A stretch of 64,000 nucleotides of DNA, taken from assembly GCF_001902295.1 (NCBI RefSeq), contig NZ_CP018335.1:2914001-2978000 (forward strand). Direction: 5' to 3'. This document shows, piece after piece, positions 17,996 to 27,089 of this stretch. Source of the stretch: Clostridium kluyveri (lineage in GTDB: Bacteria; Bacillota; Clostridia; Clostridiales; Clostridiaceae). The translations under genes and the position numbers were made by a program. How positions within the stretch are numbered: the stretch's first letter is position 1; every line of letters begins with the position of its first letter. Under the pieces are notes generated by a model. The model saw only the letters and a program-made list of their open reading frames with translations. It did no database searches and was not told the origin of the DNA.

Positions 17996-19639
17996 CTAAT
18001 TGGGAAAGTCAAGGCCCCCTGCTTCTGCTCTATTTATTTCACCGCCTTGAATCATTAGATCTTTATATTTTTCTTTGAATATTTTTTTGTAATAACTTAG
18101 TTCATCCTGAATTAATTCATCGATTACCCTCATTCCTAAAAGTTCCACTGGTGCCTTATCATCAGTCAGAAGATAATTTCCTTTTACATATGTGTCCATA
18201 TTATCTGCAATGTTATACATCAATGTCTTTAATTCATTGTTTCTTAACCCTCTAGTATTCTGCTCAAAGGTTTTAGCTGCTTCCATATTCTTCGTTGCAA
18301 ATAGTTCTCTGTTGGTTGAGCCATCTACATCCACTGTATATACCTCATTAAAAACATTTGCTATGGTGTCTGATAAATGCTGTGTAATATTTCCTTTTTT
18401 TTCAGTATGCATATTCATATTTACAACCATGATACCATCTTCTACCAAATGATTTTTAACAATAGTAAAGAATTCTTTGGAAGACATCTGAAAAGGTATG
18501 GTTATATCCTGATATGCATCTACCATAATCACATCATATTTTTTATTTTCAGAATTCAAGTATGCTCTTCCATCATAAGTATTTACTTTTATAGTGTTTG
18601 GGAGTTTAAAATATTTACTGGCTAAATTGGTTATTTTCTGATCTATTTCTACACCCTCGATGGAAGCATTAGGAAAATATTTTTGACACTGTTTTGCATA
18701 AGTGCCTGTTCCCATACCAAGCACTAAAATCTTTGCATTTTTTTTCTTATGAATTCCGGACATAACGGGTGCCGCAAGTGCGTAGTCATAATACATTCCC
18801 GTGAAACCATTATCTTTTTTCATAATGGATTGAACTCCAAAAAGTACATTGGTAGAAAGAATTACACTATCATTTGTATCCTTCACCTGCAGATAATTAT
18901 AAATAGATTCTCCTTCATACAAAAGATCTTTCTCCCAAAATGCAAAACTATCCGAGGAACCAAATACGCTGCAAAAGATGAACAAAATAATACTTATAAT
19001 ACATTGTACTTTCTTTGCTCTTATGTTTATAAAATAAATCATGCCAAGCACCAGAAGAATTCCCGAAAATATTAAGAATGTAACGGATGTTCCAACTGCC
19101 GGGATCGTAACAAATGTAGGTAAAAATGTGCCAATAATGCTTCCAATTGTATTAACTGCACCTAACATACCCACTATCTTTCCATTGTCACTCAAACTAT
19201 TTACCGTATATTTTACTAAAGAAGGTGTAACTGTCCCCAGCAAGAAAAGCGGAAATACAAAAATTATCATACATGTTAAAAAGGTTGCTAAAATCAAAAA
19301 GTTATTACTTATTGTTAAAACAAGTGCTGCAGATACAGCTAAAATTATATACTTTCCCAGAAGCGGTATTGCTGCAATCCATATAGCAGCTATAATCATT
19401 CGCATATACAGCTTATCTGGATTAGGATTTTTATCTGCACTTTTTCCCCCCCAGATATTGCCCAATGCCATTGCAATCATGATAGTTCCGATAATAATTG
19501 TCCACACAATTTGTGAAGAACTAAAATACGGTGCCAAAAGTCTGCTCGCTCCAAGTTCCACTGCCATTACTGACATTCCTGCAAAAAATTCTGTCATATA
19601 CAAATAAAACTTATTCTTCAATATAGTCCTCGTTTCCAT
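17996..19639 (-). CDS. membrane-bound spermidine-synthase-like protein
   Basis: The 547-aa protein has an N-terminal half with about seven membrane helices (residues 15-225). The C-terminal half is a methyltransferase-fold, spermidine-synthase-like domain: ILVLGMGTGTYAKQ is the nucleotide loop, EGVEIDQKI the acidic strand end, and VIMVDAYQD the region of the catalytic Asp. The true substrate of such fused proteins is not established. The start is fixed by GAGGAGG. Its promoter has the same 19-bp spacer as its neighbours, so it may share a MerR regulator with the nickel transporter. Confidence 0.82.
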   Translation of the reverse strand: METRTILKNKFYLYMTEFFAGMSVMAVELGASRLLAPYFSSSQIVWTIIIGTIMIAMALGNIWGGKSADKNPNPDKLYMRMIIAAIWIAAIPLLGKYIILAVSAALVLTISNNFLILATFLTCMIIFVFPLFLLGTVTPSLVKYTVNSLSDNGKIVGMLGAVNTIGSIIGTFLPTFVTIPAVGTSVTFLIFSGILLVLGMIYFINIRAKKVQCIISIILFIFCSVFGSSDSFAFWEKDLLYEGESIYNYLQVKDTNDSVILSTNVLFGVQSIMKKDNGFTGMYYDYALAAPVMSGIHKKKNAKILVLGMGTGTYAKQCQKYFPNASIEGVEIDQKITNLASKYFKLPNTIKVNTYDGRAYLNSENKKYDVIMVDAYQDITIPFQMSSKEFFTIVKNHLVEDGIMVVNMNMHTEKKGNITQHLSDTIANVFNEVYTVDVDGSTNRELFATKNMEAAKTFEQNTRGLRNNELKTLMYNIADNMDTYVKGNYLLTDDKAPVELLGMRVIDELIQDELSYYKKIFKEKYKDLMIQGGEINRAEAGGLDFPN

Positions 19640-19687
19640 TCATGCCCTCCTCTGATAAGAATTCATATGACAACTTCTCTCTATGTT

Positions 19688-19718
19688 ATCTTATCATTTC
19701 AGGTAAGCCCTAAGTCAA
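19688..19718 (-). promoter_or_regulatory. MerR-type promoter of the spermidine-synthase-like gene
   Basis: TTGACT (19713-19718) and TAAGAT (19688-19693) on the minus strand are 19 bp apart. The spacer has a looser dyad (AGGGCTTACCT) than the other copies. Confidence 0.55.
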
Positions 19719-19739
19719 GAAGTAATTTATAAAAATTCC

Positions 19740-19903
19740 ATTCTTTATATAATGTTTTTCTCCAATTGTAACATCGAGCATTACCATAGCACCCACACCT
19801 ACCCATGCGTTTTTCTCAATTACTATAGGAGTCTATATTTCTGTTGACAAATGATGAATCGGAATTCCCTAAATAATCGTTGTAGATGATTCATCCATAA
19901 TTG
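19740..19903 (-). pseudogene. hexapeptide acetyltransferase fragment
   Basis: A broken frame reads PIVIEKNAWVGVGAMVMLDV, then TIGEKHYI, the left-handed beta-helix repeats of maltose/galactoside O-acetyltransferases. Frame changes and missing ends show it is a remnant. Confidence 0.5.
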
Positions 19904-19907
19904 CATC

Positions 19908-20561
19908 TTAATTAATATAAGTAATTACCTCCGAAACGTTATCAAGACTATCAAGAACCCCAAAACACATTGACCAAATAGTTTCGTCAACAGGAGTAAT
20001 ATCTGGTACCATTATGGTAATACAACCAGCAGTTACCGCACTTATAATTCCGTTTCTGCTATCCTCAATAGCTAAGCATTCATTTACAGGCAGCCCAAGA
20101 CTTGCAGCGGCTGCTTGATACACATCAGGAAATGGTTTGCTCCACATAACCATATCTCCACAACATATAGAATCAAAATACTGTGTCAAATTCGATTTTG
20201 AGAGATACCATAAAACCCTGCTTTTTGATGAGGAAGAAGCAATTGCCGCTTTAATCTTATTTACCTTAAGAAAAGTGAGTAACCTATATACCCCCTCCTT
20301 AACAGGTATACCATATTTTCCAATACTTTCATCCATTAAACGATAAACTTCCCTATTAAAATATTCAAAATCGAAAGCTTCTCCGAATTCTTTTTTTAAT
20401 CTATTTTCATAGACTTCGTTTGTTGCACTGCATGAATCAATAAAAATATCATCTTTTAAACACAACCCCATTTTTTCAGCAATAATTTTAGCACACTGCA
20501 TTTCAAGCACTTCAGTATCGAATAATACACCATCTACATCAAAAATGACCCCTCTAACCAT
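19908..20561 (-). CDS. HAD-family phosphatase, beta-phosphoglucomutase-like
   Basis: The protein starts MVRGVIFDVDGVLFDTE, with the DxD nucleophile motif at residues 8-10. A Ser of ASSSSK and a later Lys (WSKPFPDVY) follow, then EDSRNGI as the acidic motif. The cap domain is helical, as in subfamily IA. The substrate is unclear (sugar phosphate likely). I choose the ATG at 20561; in-frame GTG lies 12 bp upstream. It overlaps remnants on both sides and may be cotranscribed from the promoter at 21081-21111. Confidence 0.85.
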   Translation of the reverse strand: MVRGVIFDVDGVLFDTEVLEMQCAKIIAEKMGLCLKDDIFIDSCSATNEVYENRLKKEFGEAFDFEYFNREVYRLMDESIGKYGIPVKEGVYRLLTFLKVNKIKAAIASSSSKSRVLWYLSKSNLTQYFDSICCGDMVMWSKPFPDVYQAAAASLGLPVNECLAIEDSRNGIISAVTAGCITIMVPDITPVDETIWSMCFGVLDSLDNVSEVITYIN

Positions 20562-20589
20562 ATGTGCCACCACCCTCTATCTTTAAATT

Positions 20590-21044
20590 TTAACGATAAC
20601 CCAGCTTTCTCTCCACAGCGTATATAGCCTTCTCAGCTTTAAACAACGTGCTCTCGATATCCTGGTCACTATGTGCTGTAGAAACAAAGATATTCTCATA
20701 ATTGTCGGGATGGAACAGCACGCCTCTAAAAAGCATTTCTTCCCACCATAAAGTGAAAATATCTTTATTGGCATACTTTTCAGCATCTCGATAATTAAAT
20801 ATAGTTGCTTCAGAGAACCATACCTGGAAAACCGGGCCAAGTCCTACTACCCGTGCTGATATCTTTGACGAGATCCGCTTCCTTCTTTTACAAATAAGGG
20901 ATAAGGTCTCCATCCTGATTTTACCATCCGGGCTGTACTGTTCACCCCTGCAGGTAAAAATTGGAGGGCCTTTCGATATAAAAATTCACTGGTGGGAAAA
21001 CGTTTTTTATATTCTTCAATGTTTCTAAGTTCCTTGATGTTCAA
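20590..21044 (-). pseudogene. glutamate-1-semialdehyde aminotransferase-like, internal deletion
   Basis: The first 60 residues (FLYRKALQFLPAGVNSTARM) match the N-terminus of class III aminotransferases of the HemL type. The last 85 (GLGPVFQVWFSEATIFNYRD... EEMLFRGVLFHPDNYENIFV) match the C-terminus in another frame. About 270 residues including the PLP lysine are missing, with a junction near 20900. No activity is expected. Confidence 0.85.
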
Positions 21045-21080
21045 ATCTGAGACCTCCTCTTTATATTATTGTTTCTTATC

Positions 21081-21111
21081 ATCTTAAGCCTTAGAGTAAT
21101 ATCGAAGTCAA
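21081..21111 (-). promoter_or_regulatory. MerR-type promoter facing the aminotransferase remnant
   Basis: TTGACT (21106-21111) and TAAGAT (21081-21086) on the minus strand, spacer 19 bp. It is divergent from the merR promoter 30 bp away. Confidence 0.6.
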
Positions 21112-21139
21112 GTCCAAATTCTATTTTTTTATAAATAAC

Positions 21140-21170
21140 TTGACTTAGAGTTAACTCCAGGATATAGAAT
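21140..21170 (+). promoter_or_regulatory. MerR-type promoter of the merR gene
   Basis: TTGACT (21140-21145) and TAGAAT (21165-21170) are separated by 19 bp with the dyad GAGTTAACTC in the middle. It should control the MerR gene that follows (autoregulation). Confidence 0.75.
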
Positions 21171-21212
21171 ACATATGATAACCCCTATAACAAAAAACGG
21201 AAGGTGACCAAA

Positions 21213-21596
21213 ATGTATACAATAACAGAAGCAGCTAAAAGATGCGGATTAACTGCCCATACATTGCGTTTTTACGATAAGGAAGGACTTTTACCCTTTG
21301 TGGACCGTACTCCATCTGGCATCAGGACCTTCAAGGAAAGCGATTTTGAGTGGTTAAATACCATTAGTTGCTTAAAAGACACCGGTATGCCTATCAAGAG
21401 GATCAGAGAGTTTATTGACTTATGCATGCATGGAAATACAACACTGGAACAACGTCTGAAGTTCCTTAGAAATCATAAGCTAGTTGTAGAGAAGCAGATG
21501 AATGAACTGAAAATGCACATGAAAACAATAAACCACAAAATACAATATTATGAGACTGTGGTAGAGGCCGGAATAAAGGAAATCCATAATAAATAA
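21213..21596 (+). CDS. MerR-family regulator 1
   Basis: The start ATG at 21213 follows GGAAGGTG. The protein has the MerR winged helix (YTITEAAKRCGLTAHTLRFYDKEGLLPFVDRTPSGIRTF) and a long dimerisation coiled coil, with no Cys pair for metal. It resembles regulators next to aldo/keto reductases and flavin reductases in Firmicutes. The 19-bp-spacer promoters around it are the likely targets. Confidence 0.9.
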   Translation: MYTITEAAKRCGLTAHTLRFYDKEGLLPFVDRTPSGIRTFKESDFEWLNTISCLKDTGMPIKRIREFIDLCMHGNTTLEQRLKFLRNHKLVVEKQMNELKMHMKTINHKIQYYETVVEAGIKEIHNK

Positions 21597-21608
21597 AGTT
21601 CTATTCCT

Positions 21609-21645
21609 AATAATTATCCCCTGACATAGCCGGGGGATAATTATT
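21609..21645. terminator. hairpin between convergent merR and FMN reductase genes
   Basis: AATAATTATCCCC (21609-21621) pairs with GGGGATAATTATT (21633-21645), 13 bp perfect. It can serve both convergent transcripts. Confidence 0.75.
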
Positions 21646-21703
21646 CATACAGATATTATAATAATTTACTATATTCTATTCATTTTATAGAAAAGCACCT
21701 TAT

Positions 21704-22336
21704 TTATCGAATAAAATTTGTGAATATGGTTTGTTCTCTTTCCGGTAAAGCAATACCTGCTTTTATTCCGGCTTCTTTGCACTTTAAAAAGAATGCCATA
21801 TTTCTACCTAATGTACGCATGATCTGCAGCCCTTCCAAATCCTTTTCTACATCTTCTGGAGTATGACCGTGTACCATATTCCAGTATTGTGAAGAAATAA
21901 TTGGCATCTCCATTAATGTAAAGTATTTATTTAACTGATCGAAAGTTGCCGTAGTTCCTGCTCTTCTGGCTGATACCACAGCCGCTGCAGGTTTCAAATA
22001 AAAAGATTGTTTACCCGAACATAAATCTGCATAAAATACACGATCCATAAAAGAAGTAATTGCCCCGCTGGCAGCTGCATAGTGTACCGGAGAACCAAAT
22101 ATATATCCATGAAAATTTCCTGCTATTTCAAGAAATTCATTTACTTTATCATCAAATACACACTGACCTATTTTGACACAGCCTTTGCAGGCAATACATC
22201 CCACCAATGGCTTTGTTCCAATTTGAAATATTTCTGTGTCTATCCCTTCATGATTTAAAGTTCCTGCCACTTCATTTAACGCTGTATAGGTACATCCTTT
22301 TTCATGTGGGCTTCCATTTACTAATAATACTTTCAT
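21704..22336 (-). CDS. NAD(P)H-dependent FMN reductase / flavodoxin-like protein
   Basis: The 210-aa protein begins MKVLLVNGSPHEKGCTYTAL, the FMN phosphate loop. It has a GCIACKGCVKIGQCVFDD segment typical of the iron-sulfur flavoprotein-like branch, and GSPVHYAAASGAITSFMDR lining the flavin. It is the last gene of the minus-strand redox block. Electron partner unknown. Confidence 0.88.
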   Translation of the reverse strand: MKVLLVNGSPHEKGCTYTALNEVAGTLNHEGIDTEIFQIGTKPLVGCIACKGCVKIGQCVFDDKVNEFLEIAGNFHGYIFGSPVHYAAASGAITSFMDRVFYADLCSGKQSFYLKPAAAVVSARRAGTTATFDQLNKYFTLMEMPIISSQYWNMVHGHTPEDVEKDLEGLQIMRTLGRNMAFFLKCKEAGIKAGIALPEREQTIFTNFIR

Positions 22337-22372
22337 AGCTTGCTCCTTTCATCTATTTCCTTGTATATGTCC

Positions 22373-23197
22373 TTAAACTGTCTTTTCCTCTGCTGAAAGT
22401 ACTTCATTCATACTTCCTGTTCTATATCCCAGGATATCTAAAGTAACATAAGTAAACCCGATCTCTTTGAATTTTTTCCCTATCTTATCCATTACTTCAA
22501 TATCAAAAAATTTGACTCTCTCTTCAGGAGAAACTTCAATTCTAGCTATTTCTCCATGATGTCTTACCCTTACTTGTCTTATGCCCATATCAAGTAAGAA
22601 CTGTTCTGCTTCATCTACCATCTTAAGCTTTGGAATAGTAATTTTCTTTCCATAAGGAAATCTGGAAGATAAGCATGCAAAGGAAGGTTTATTCCAGGTT
22701 GGAAGTCCCAGCTCTTTTGAAAGTTCTCTTATATCTGCCTTGGTAAGATTCGCTTCCTTAAGTGGACTTATTACTTCTAATTCCTTTGCTGCTTGCATTC
22801 CCGGTCTATAATCACCAGTATCATCAAAATTTGAACCATCAAAAACACATTCAACGCCATTTTCTTTAGCTACTTCTTTTATCTTTGTAAAAAGTTCTTT
22901 TTTGCAATAGTAACATCTATTTTTAGGATTACTAGCAAACCCTTCAATATCTAACTCTTCTGAAGATATAATTAAATGTTTTACACTCATATCCTCAGCA
23001 TACTTAATTGCTTCTTTTAGTTCTCTTTCGGGATAAGTCGATGAAGTAGCTGTAACTGCTATTAATTTATCACCCAATACCTCATGTGCAACTCTGACTA
23101 AGAAGGTACTATCCACTCCACCTGAAAAAGCAACTGCTGCACTACCTCGCTTTTTAATATTACCCTTTAATAATTTAAACTTCTCTTGTAATAACAT
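22373..23197 (-). CDS. larE: LarE-type sulfur transferase of the nickel-pincer cofactor pathway
   Basis: The PP-loop SGGVDST (25-31) marks the ATP-activation domain. Three cysteines are placed as in iron-sulfur LarE forms: Cys95 and Cys98 (CYYC) and Cys175 (SFACLSSR). Cys175 aligns with the sacrificial Cys176 of Lactobacillus LarE. LarE adds sulfur to the pyridinium biscarboxylate precursor; with three Cys, a [4Fe-4S] cluster may carry the extra sulfur instead. larB, larC and larA are not in the window. A nickel-type ECF transporter is 5 kb away. Confidence 0.9.
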   Translation of the reverse strand: MLLQEKFKLLKGNIKKRGSAAVAFSGGVDSTFLVRVAHEVLGDKLIAVTATSSTYPERELKEAIKYAEDMSVKHLIISSEELDIEGFASNPKNRCYYCKKELFTKIKEVAKENGVECVFDGSNFDDTGDYRPGMQAAKELEVISPLKEANLTKADIRELSKELGLPTWNKPSFACLSSRFPYGKKITIPKLKMVDEAEQFLLDMGIRQVRVRHHGEIARIEVSPEERVKFFDIEVMDKIGKKFKEIGFTYVTLDILGYRTGSMNEVLSAEEKTV

Positions 23198-23344
23198 ATT
23201 TGTTGGCCTCCTAAATTTAATTTTTCTCCAATTATTTTAATTAAGCACCTTAAAAATTTAATTTCTATTTTTCCTAAAATTTGATATTCCACTCTTTCGT
23301 GTACTTTGGTTATTATTAATACCTTTTTACTCATTCATCAATAA

Positions 23345-24499
23345 TTATTTTCTTGTAGGGATAATACTGTTCTTTTCAAACTTTTCTACAACATCTTTCA
23401 AATATGTAGTAATTGGCAAATGTTGTGGACAAGCACGCTCACACTGTTTACATCCAATACATTCACTTGCTTTTCCATGGTTAATAGCAATATTGTTGTA
23501 ATATACCATCTGACTTGAGAAACTACCGGTAGTACGCATAATGCTGTTGTACAGTGCAAAATATTTGGGAATAGCGATGTTCTTTGGACATTCATGTGTA
23601 CAATACTCACAAGCAGTACACTGTACGGCTGTATTTAGATTAATGATTTTGGCAACATTTCGAATGATAGCATTTTCTTCTTCATTTAAGGGTATAAAAT
23701 CTGCCATAAATGAGGTATTATCCTCTACCTGTTCCATACTGTTCATTCCACTTAATACACGAAATACTCCTTTTTGACTGGCTGCAAAACGAAGTGCCCA
23801 GCTTGCAGTAGAAACAGTAGGATTATAGTCTTTCATCAGTTTTTCAGCCTCTTTTGGTATATTTACAAGAGTTCCACCTTTGCAAGGTTCCATAACAATT
23901 ACTGGTTTATTGTACTTATTGGCAATTTCCAGGCAACGGCGTGATTGAACATTTGGCTGTTCCCAGTCAATATAGTTAATCTGTAGTTGAATAAAATCCA
24001 ATCCATTACCATGCTCTGATAAAATTTCCTCTAATAGCTCTGGTGTGTCATGGAAAGACATACCGACAACTTTAATTTTACCCTCTGTTTTCTTTTTCAC
24101 AACAAAATCAAAAGCATCATATTTGCAGCACTTTTGGTAAACATTAGAGCCCATGTTATGCAGAAGATAATAGTCAAAGAAATCAACACCACAGTTTGTC
24201 AACTGTTCGTCAAAGATGCGTTTCATATCCTCATTATCTTTGAAGTCACGCAGCGGTAATTTTGTAGCCAACTGAAATGAATCTCTGGGATGGCGTTCTA
24301 TCAAAGCCTTACGCACAGCTTCTTCACCATGATAACCATGATATGTGTAAGCAGTATCAAAATAAGTAAATCCCTTTTCTAAATAGGTATCAAATAACTT
24401 GTTAATTAGGTCATAGTCAAAAGAAGTCTGGTCTTCCTTATTTAGCAAAGGCAATCGCATACATCCATAACCAAATTTTTTTTCCTTCATTAAATCCAT
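23345..24499 (-). CDS. aldo/keto reductase with C-terminal ferredoxin domain
   Basis: Residues 1-275 form the AKR barrel, with the tetrad in FDTAYTYHG (Asp, Tyr), LATKLP (Lys) and YYLLHNMG (His). Residues about 290-370 hold two four-iron cluster motifs, CTACEYCTHECP and CIGCKQCERACP. Such proteins are common in anaerobes and reduce carbonyls with an added electron path. The start follows GAGGAGG. It lies in a run of minus-strand redox genes. Confidence 0.92.
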   Translation of the reverse strand: MDLMKEKKFGYGCMRLPLLNKEDQTSFDYDLINKLFDTYLEKGFTYFDTAYTYHGYHGEEAVRKALIERHPRDSFQLATKLPLRDFKDNEDMKRIFDEQLTNCGVDFFDYYLLHNMGSNVYQKCCKYDAFDFVVKKKTEGKIKVVGMSFHDTPELLEEILSEHGNGLDFIQLQINYIDWEQPNVQSRRCLEIANKYNKPVIVMEPCKGGTLVNIPKEAEKLMKDYNPTVSTASWALRFAASQKGVFRVLSGMNSMEQVEDNTSFMADFIPLNEEENAIIRNVAKIINLNTAVQCTACEYCTHECPKNIAIPKYFALYNSIMRTTGSFSSQMVYYNNIAINHGKASECIGCKQCERACPQHLPITTYLKDVVEKFEKNSIIPTRK

Positions 24500-24587
24500 A
24501 ATAGAACCTCCTCATATTATTTCTATTTGAAAAATATTTGACTACTCCATAATTTTTGAAATAAAAATACTTATTAATTCCCCAATT

Positions 24588-25004
24588 TTATCTTAACTTA
24601 CTGTATACTTCATCTGTCACCGCTTCTAGCCATTCATTACTTGCGCCTTCCGCCGGCACTTCAATAGCCAGATGTGCAAACCAACTATCCGGTGCAGCAC
24701 CATGCCAGTGTTTCACCTCTGCAGGGATATTTACTACATCTCCTGGCTTTAATTCTTTTGCTTCTTCTCCCCATGCCTGATAGTAGCCTCTACCACCTGT
24801 CACGAGAAGAATCTGCCCACCCTGGTGATGGATATGCCAGTTATTACGACATCCTGGTTCAAATGTCACATTTCCCACACCTACACCTGTAGTGGTCAGC
24901 ATATTTAAATATGCCTTTCCAACAAAAAACTTGCTGAACTTTTCTGGTAGAGGTTCTCCTATTGGAAAGATCGCACCTTTACTTAAATCTGTAGTTCCAC
25001 TCAT
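24588..25004 (-). CDS. cupin-domain protein
   Basis: The 138-aa single-cupin protein has the two metal motifs as GCRNNWHIHHQGGQILLVTG and GDVVNIPAEVKHWHGAAPD. The set resembles proteins annotated as carboxymuconolactone decarboxylase-associated cupins. It is in tandem with CMD and aldo/keto reductase genes. A detoxifying or quinone-linked role is inferred only from neighbours. Confidence 0.88.
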   Translation of the reverse strand: MSGTTDLSKGAIFPIGEPLPEKFSKFFVGKAYLNMLTTTGVGVGNVTFEPGCRNNWHIHHQGGQILLVTGGRGYYQAWGEEAKELKPGDVVNIPAEVKHWHGAAPDSWFAHLAIEVPAEGASNEWLEAVTDEVYSKLR

Positions 25005-25042
25005 GTTAAAATACCTCCATTCATTTTCTTAAACTAAATTTC

Positions 25043-25807
25043 TTAATTTTGGTCAATTTGTTTTACAGCTTCATTTACACAACATAGAGCATTTAAGGAA
25101 CGCGGATATCCTATATATGGCAAACATTGTGATATTACCTTTATTAGAAATTGTTTGTCATTTCCTATTTTCATATTTGCAGCAGCATGGCTTATAAGCT
25201 GTGTCTCACAACCTCCCTGTGCTGCCAAAAAGCAAAATGTAATCATTTCACGCTGATTATAGTCAAGTCCTTTTCTTGTATAATAATCACCAAAGCAGTT
25301 ATCAGCTAGCCAGTGATTGATATGTCTGGATTCTTCAGGTCCGGATTTATAAAATTCTTTCATGACTTCACCAAAAATGTCAATCTGTACTTTAATCCCC
25401 ATCTCCAGACGGTTTGCAGTAGTAGTGGTAGCCTGACCTTCCAGGGGCAGCTTAATTCCCCTTGCAGTCAACACATCATTTACAGTATGCAAAAATGGGA
25501 ATACTCTTCCAATTTCTAAATAGGCCACTGCCTGATATACAATTTCTTTTGCTTCCACTGGAGTTACTCCAAAGTTAAGTGTCGCTGGAAGCAATGCTCT
25601 AAATTCTTCAATCCCCTGACATCCAAGAAGTGTAGCTAAAATAGCCATCATTCTTATTCTATCATCTAAATTATTCTGATTGATGACTTCATCAAATGCA
25701 AAGTTATCAAATCTTTCAATGAACTCAGGCTCCGTCTCCAAAAGCCCGGATACGCAACCTGGAAACATTCTCTCATGGTATTGTTTTGAAAATTCTGTAA
25801 TTGCCAT
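25043..25807 (-). CDS. carboxymuconolactone decarboxylase family, two-domain
   Basis: I start at 25807 (MAITEFSKQYHERMFP), behind GTGAGG. Two CMD repeats are seen: residues 20-120 (IRMMAILATLLGCQGIEEF) and 150-250 (REMITFCFLAAQGGCETQL). The CxxC-H redox triad of AhpD is not present in clear form, so a decarboxylase or unknown role is more likely than peroxidase. It is linked with the cupin gene. Confidence 0.85.
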   Translation of the reverse strand: MAITEFSKQYHERMFPGCVSGLLETEPEFIERFDNFAFDEVINQNNLDDRIRMMAILATLLGCQGIEEFRALLPATLNFGVTPVEAKEIVYQAVAYLEIGRVFPFLHTVNDVLTARGIKLPLEGQATTTTANRLEMGIKVQIDIFGEVMKEFYKSGPEESRHINHWLADNCFGDYYTRKGLDYNQREMITFCFLAAQGGCETQLISHAAANMKIGNDKQFLIKVISQCLPYIGYPRSLNALCCVNEAVKQIDQN

Positions 25808-25845
25808 ATTATCCTCACTTTCCAATATATTAAACCATATTGTCT

Positions 25846-26385
25846 TTAATTGTTCTTTAGATTTTTGCCAGCTTCATATACCTGCTGCATAACTGGAAGT
25901 CCTAGGATATCTCCCTTTTCCCATGCCCCCGTTCCATAAAACACACCTTTTTCTTTCGCTCCCGGGAGACACGCTGTATAACCTCTAAATCCAGAAAGCG
26001 TAGGCTCCATTGCTTCATGAACAGGATCAGCAGCGGCTACTGCAAAATAAAAATTCTTATCTTTAATTTCCTGATATCTTGGTAAACAACGATCAATAAA
26101 CATCTTCATCTGTGCATTCATGGAATAGAAATATACCGGAGTGGCAAGGAGAATAACATCTGACTGTATTAACTTATCTAGAGTCTCTTCCATTCCATCA
26201 TTTTGTATACATTTTCCCGTTTTTCCACATGCATAGCAAGCTAAACAAGGATTTAGTTTGATTTTTGCAAGATTAACCTTTTCTGTTTCACATCCTGCCT
26301 CTTTTGCACCTTTTAAAAACTGATCGCATAATACATCTGAATTGCCACCAATTCGTGGACTTCCACTAATCGCTATTACTTTCAT
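25846..26385 (-). CDS. NAD(P)H-dependent FMN reductase, iron-sulfur flavoprotein type
   Basis: The start at 26385 (MKVIAISGSPRIGGNSDVL) follows AAGGAG. The protein has the flavodoxin-like phosphate loop, the Cys-rich LNPCLACYACGKTGKCIQND segment, and ATPVYFYSMNAQMKMFIDR. It is similar in type to the protein at 21704-22336 but not a close copy. It overlaps the remnant of an older aldo/keto reductase upstream. Confidence 0.88.
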   Translation of the reverse strand: MKVIAISGSPRIGGNSDVLCDQFLKGAKEAGCETEKVNLAKIKLNPCLACYACGKTGKCIQNDGMEETLDKLIQSDVILLATPVYFYSMNAQMKMFIDRCLPRYQEIKDKNFYFAVAAADPVHEAMEPTLSGFRGYTACLPGAKEKGVFYGTGAWEKGDILGLPVMQQVYEAGKNLKNN

Positions 26386-26390
26386 AATTT

Positions 26391-26475
26391 TCAACTCCTT
26401 TTATTAAATATTGCACTGACATCTTCCAGATAATCTCTAATTTTCGGATGCTGTGGACATATCTTTTCACATTTG
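26391..26475 (-). pseudogene. aldo/keto reductase ferredoxin tail fragment
   Basis: The frame GKCEKICPQHPKIRDYLEDV, then SAIFNK, matches the end of ferredoxin-tailed aldo/keto reductases, including the last cluster Cys residues. Only about 28 residues remain, joined to the MATE fragment by a deletion. Confidence 0.6.
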
Positions 26476-26987
26476 CCATTCATAAATCACTGATTTTACC
26501 ACCCAGTCTACAAACATAGCGACCCAAGTGCCCAACATACCCATATGAAATCCTATTGCAAATATATAAGACAATACAATTCTGCAAAAAATCATAGACA
26601 AAATGCTGACTACCATTGGAAATTTTGCATCCCCAGCTCCAACACATCTGGATATAATAACGGAAAGTCCCAAGTTCATTGCCATACCCGGCAGCACTTC
26701 AAACATTACAATAGCTCCTGCAACAAAATTAGCTGCAATTGATGCCGTTCCAAACATTGAAACAACACTTAATACAATCAGCCTTCCAAGATTATACTGA
26801 TGATTAGTACCATAATAAAATCTACCAATGACACCCCTGATACAGCCGGCTCTCCAACTTGTGCTGCCATCATGGATGCTGCCATTCCAACAGTATATTC
26901 AAGTCCCTGCTCTATTACCAGCGGCAAAAACAACGTAAATAAATCATGATTAGAAAAAAATCGTTTTTTTCCTAAAGTTGTTTCCAT
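26476..26987 (-). pseudogene. MATE-family exporter, deleted and frameshifted
   Basis: The N-terminal part (FFSNHDLFTLFLPLVIEQGL... GEPAVSGVSLVDFI) and a middle part (GAIVMFEVLPGMAMNLGLSV...) lie in different frames (26778-26987 and 26476-26757). Together they give about 165 residues against about 450 in the family. A remnant. Confidence 0.8.
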
Positions 26988-27089
26988 TTTTAACTGCTCC
27001 TCTTTCTTTTGTACTTTTATGATATCTTTTAGCTATTAAAAGAGCAATTTCACTTTCTAATCGAATCCATAAGTAAAACTTATCCGAAA

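Noticed and set aside
19041..19607. 188-codon frame on the plus strand, rich in Ile/Ala/Pro
   Set aside because: Antisense to the membrane half of the spermidine-synthase-like gene.
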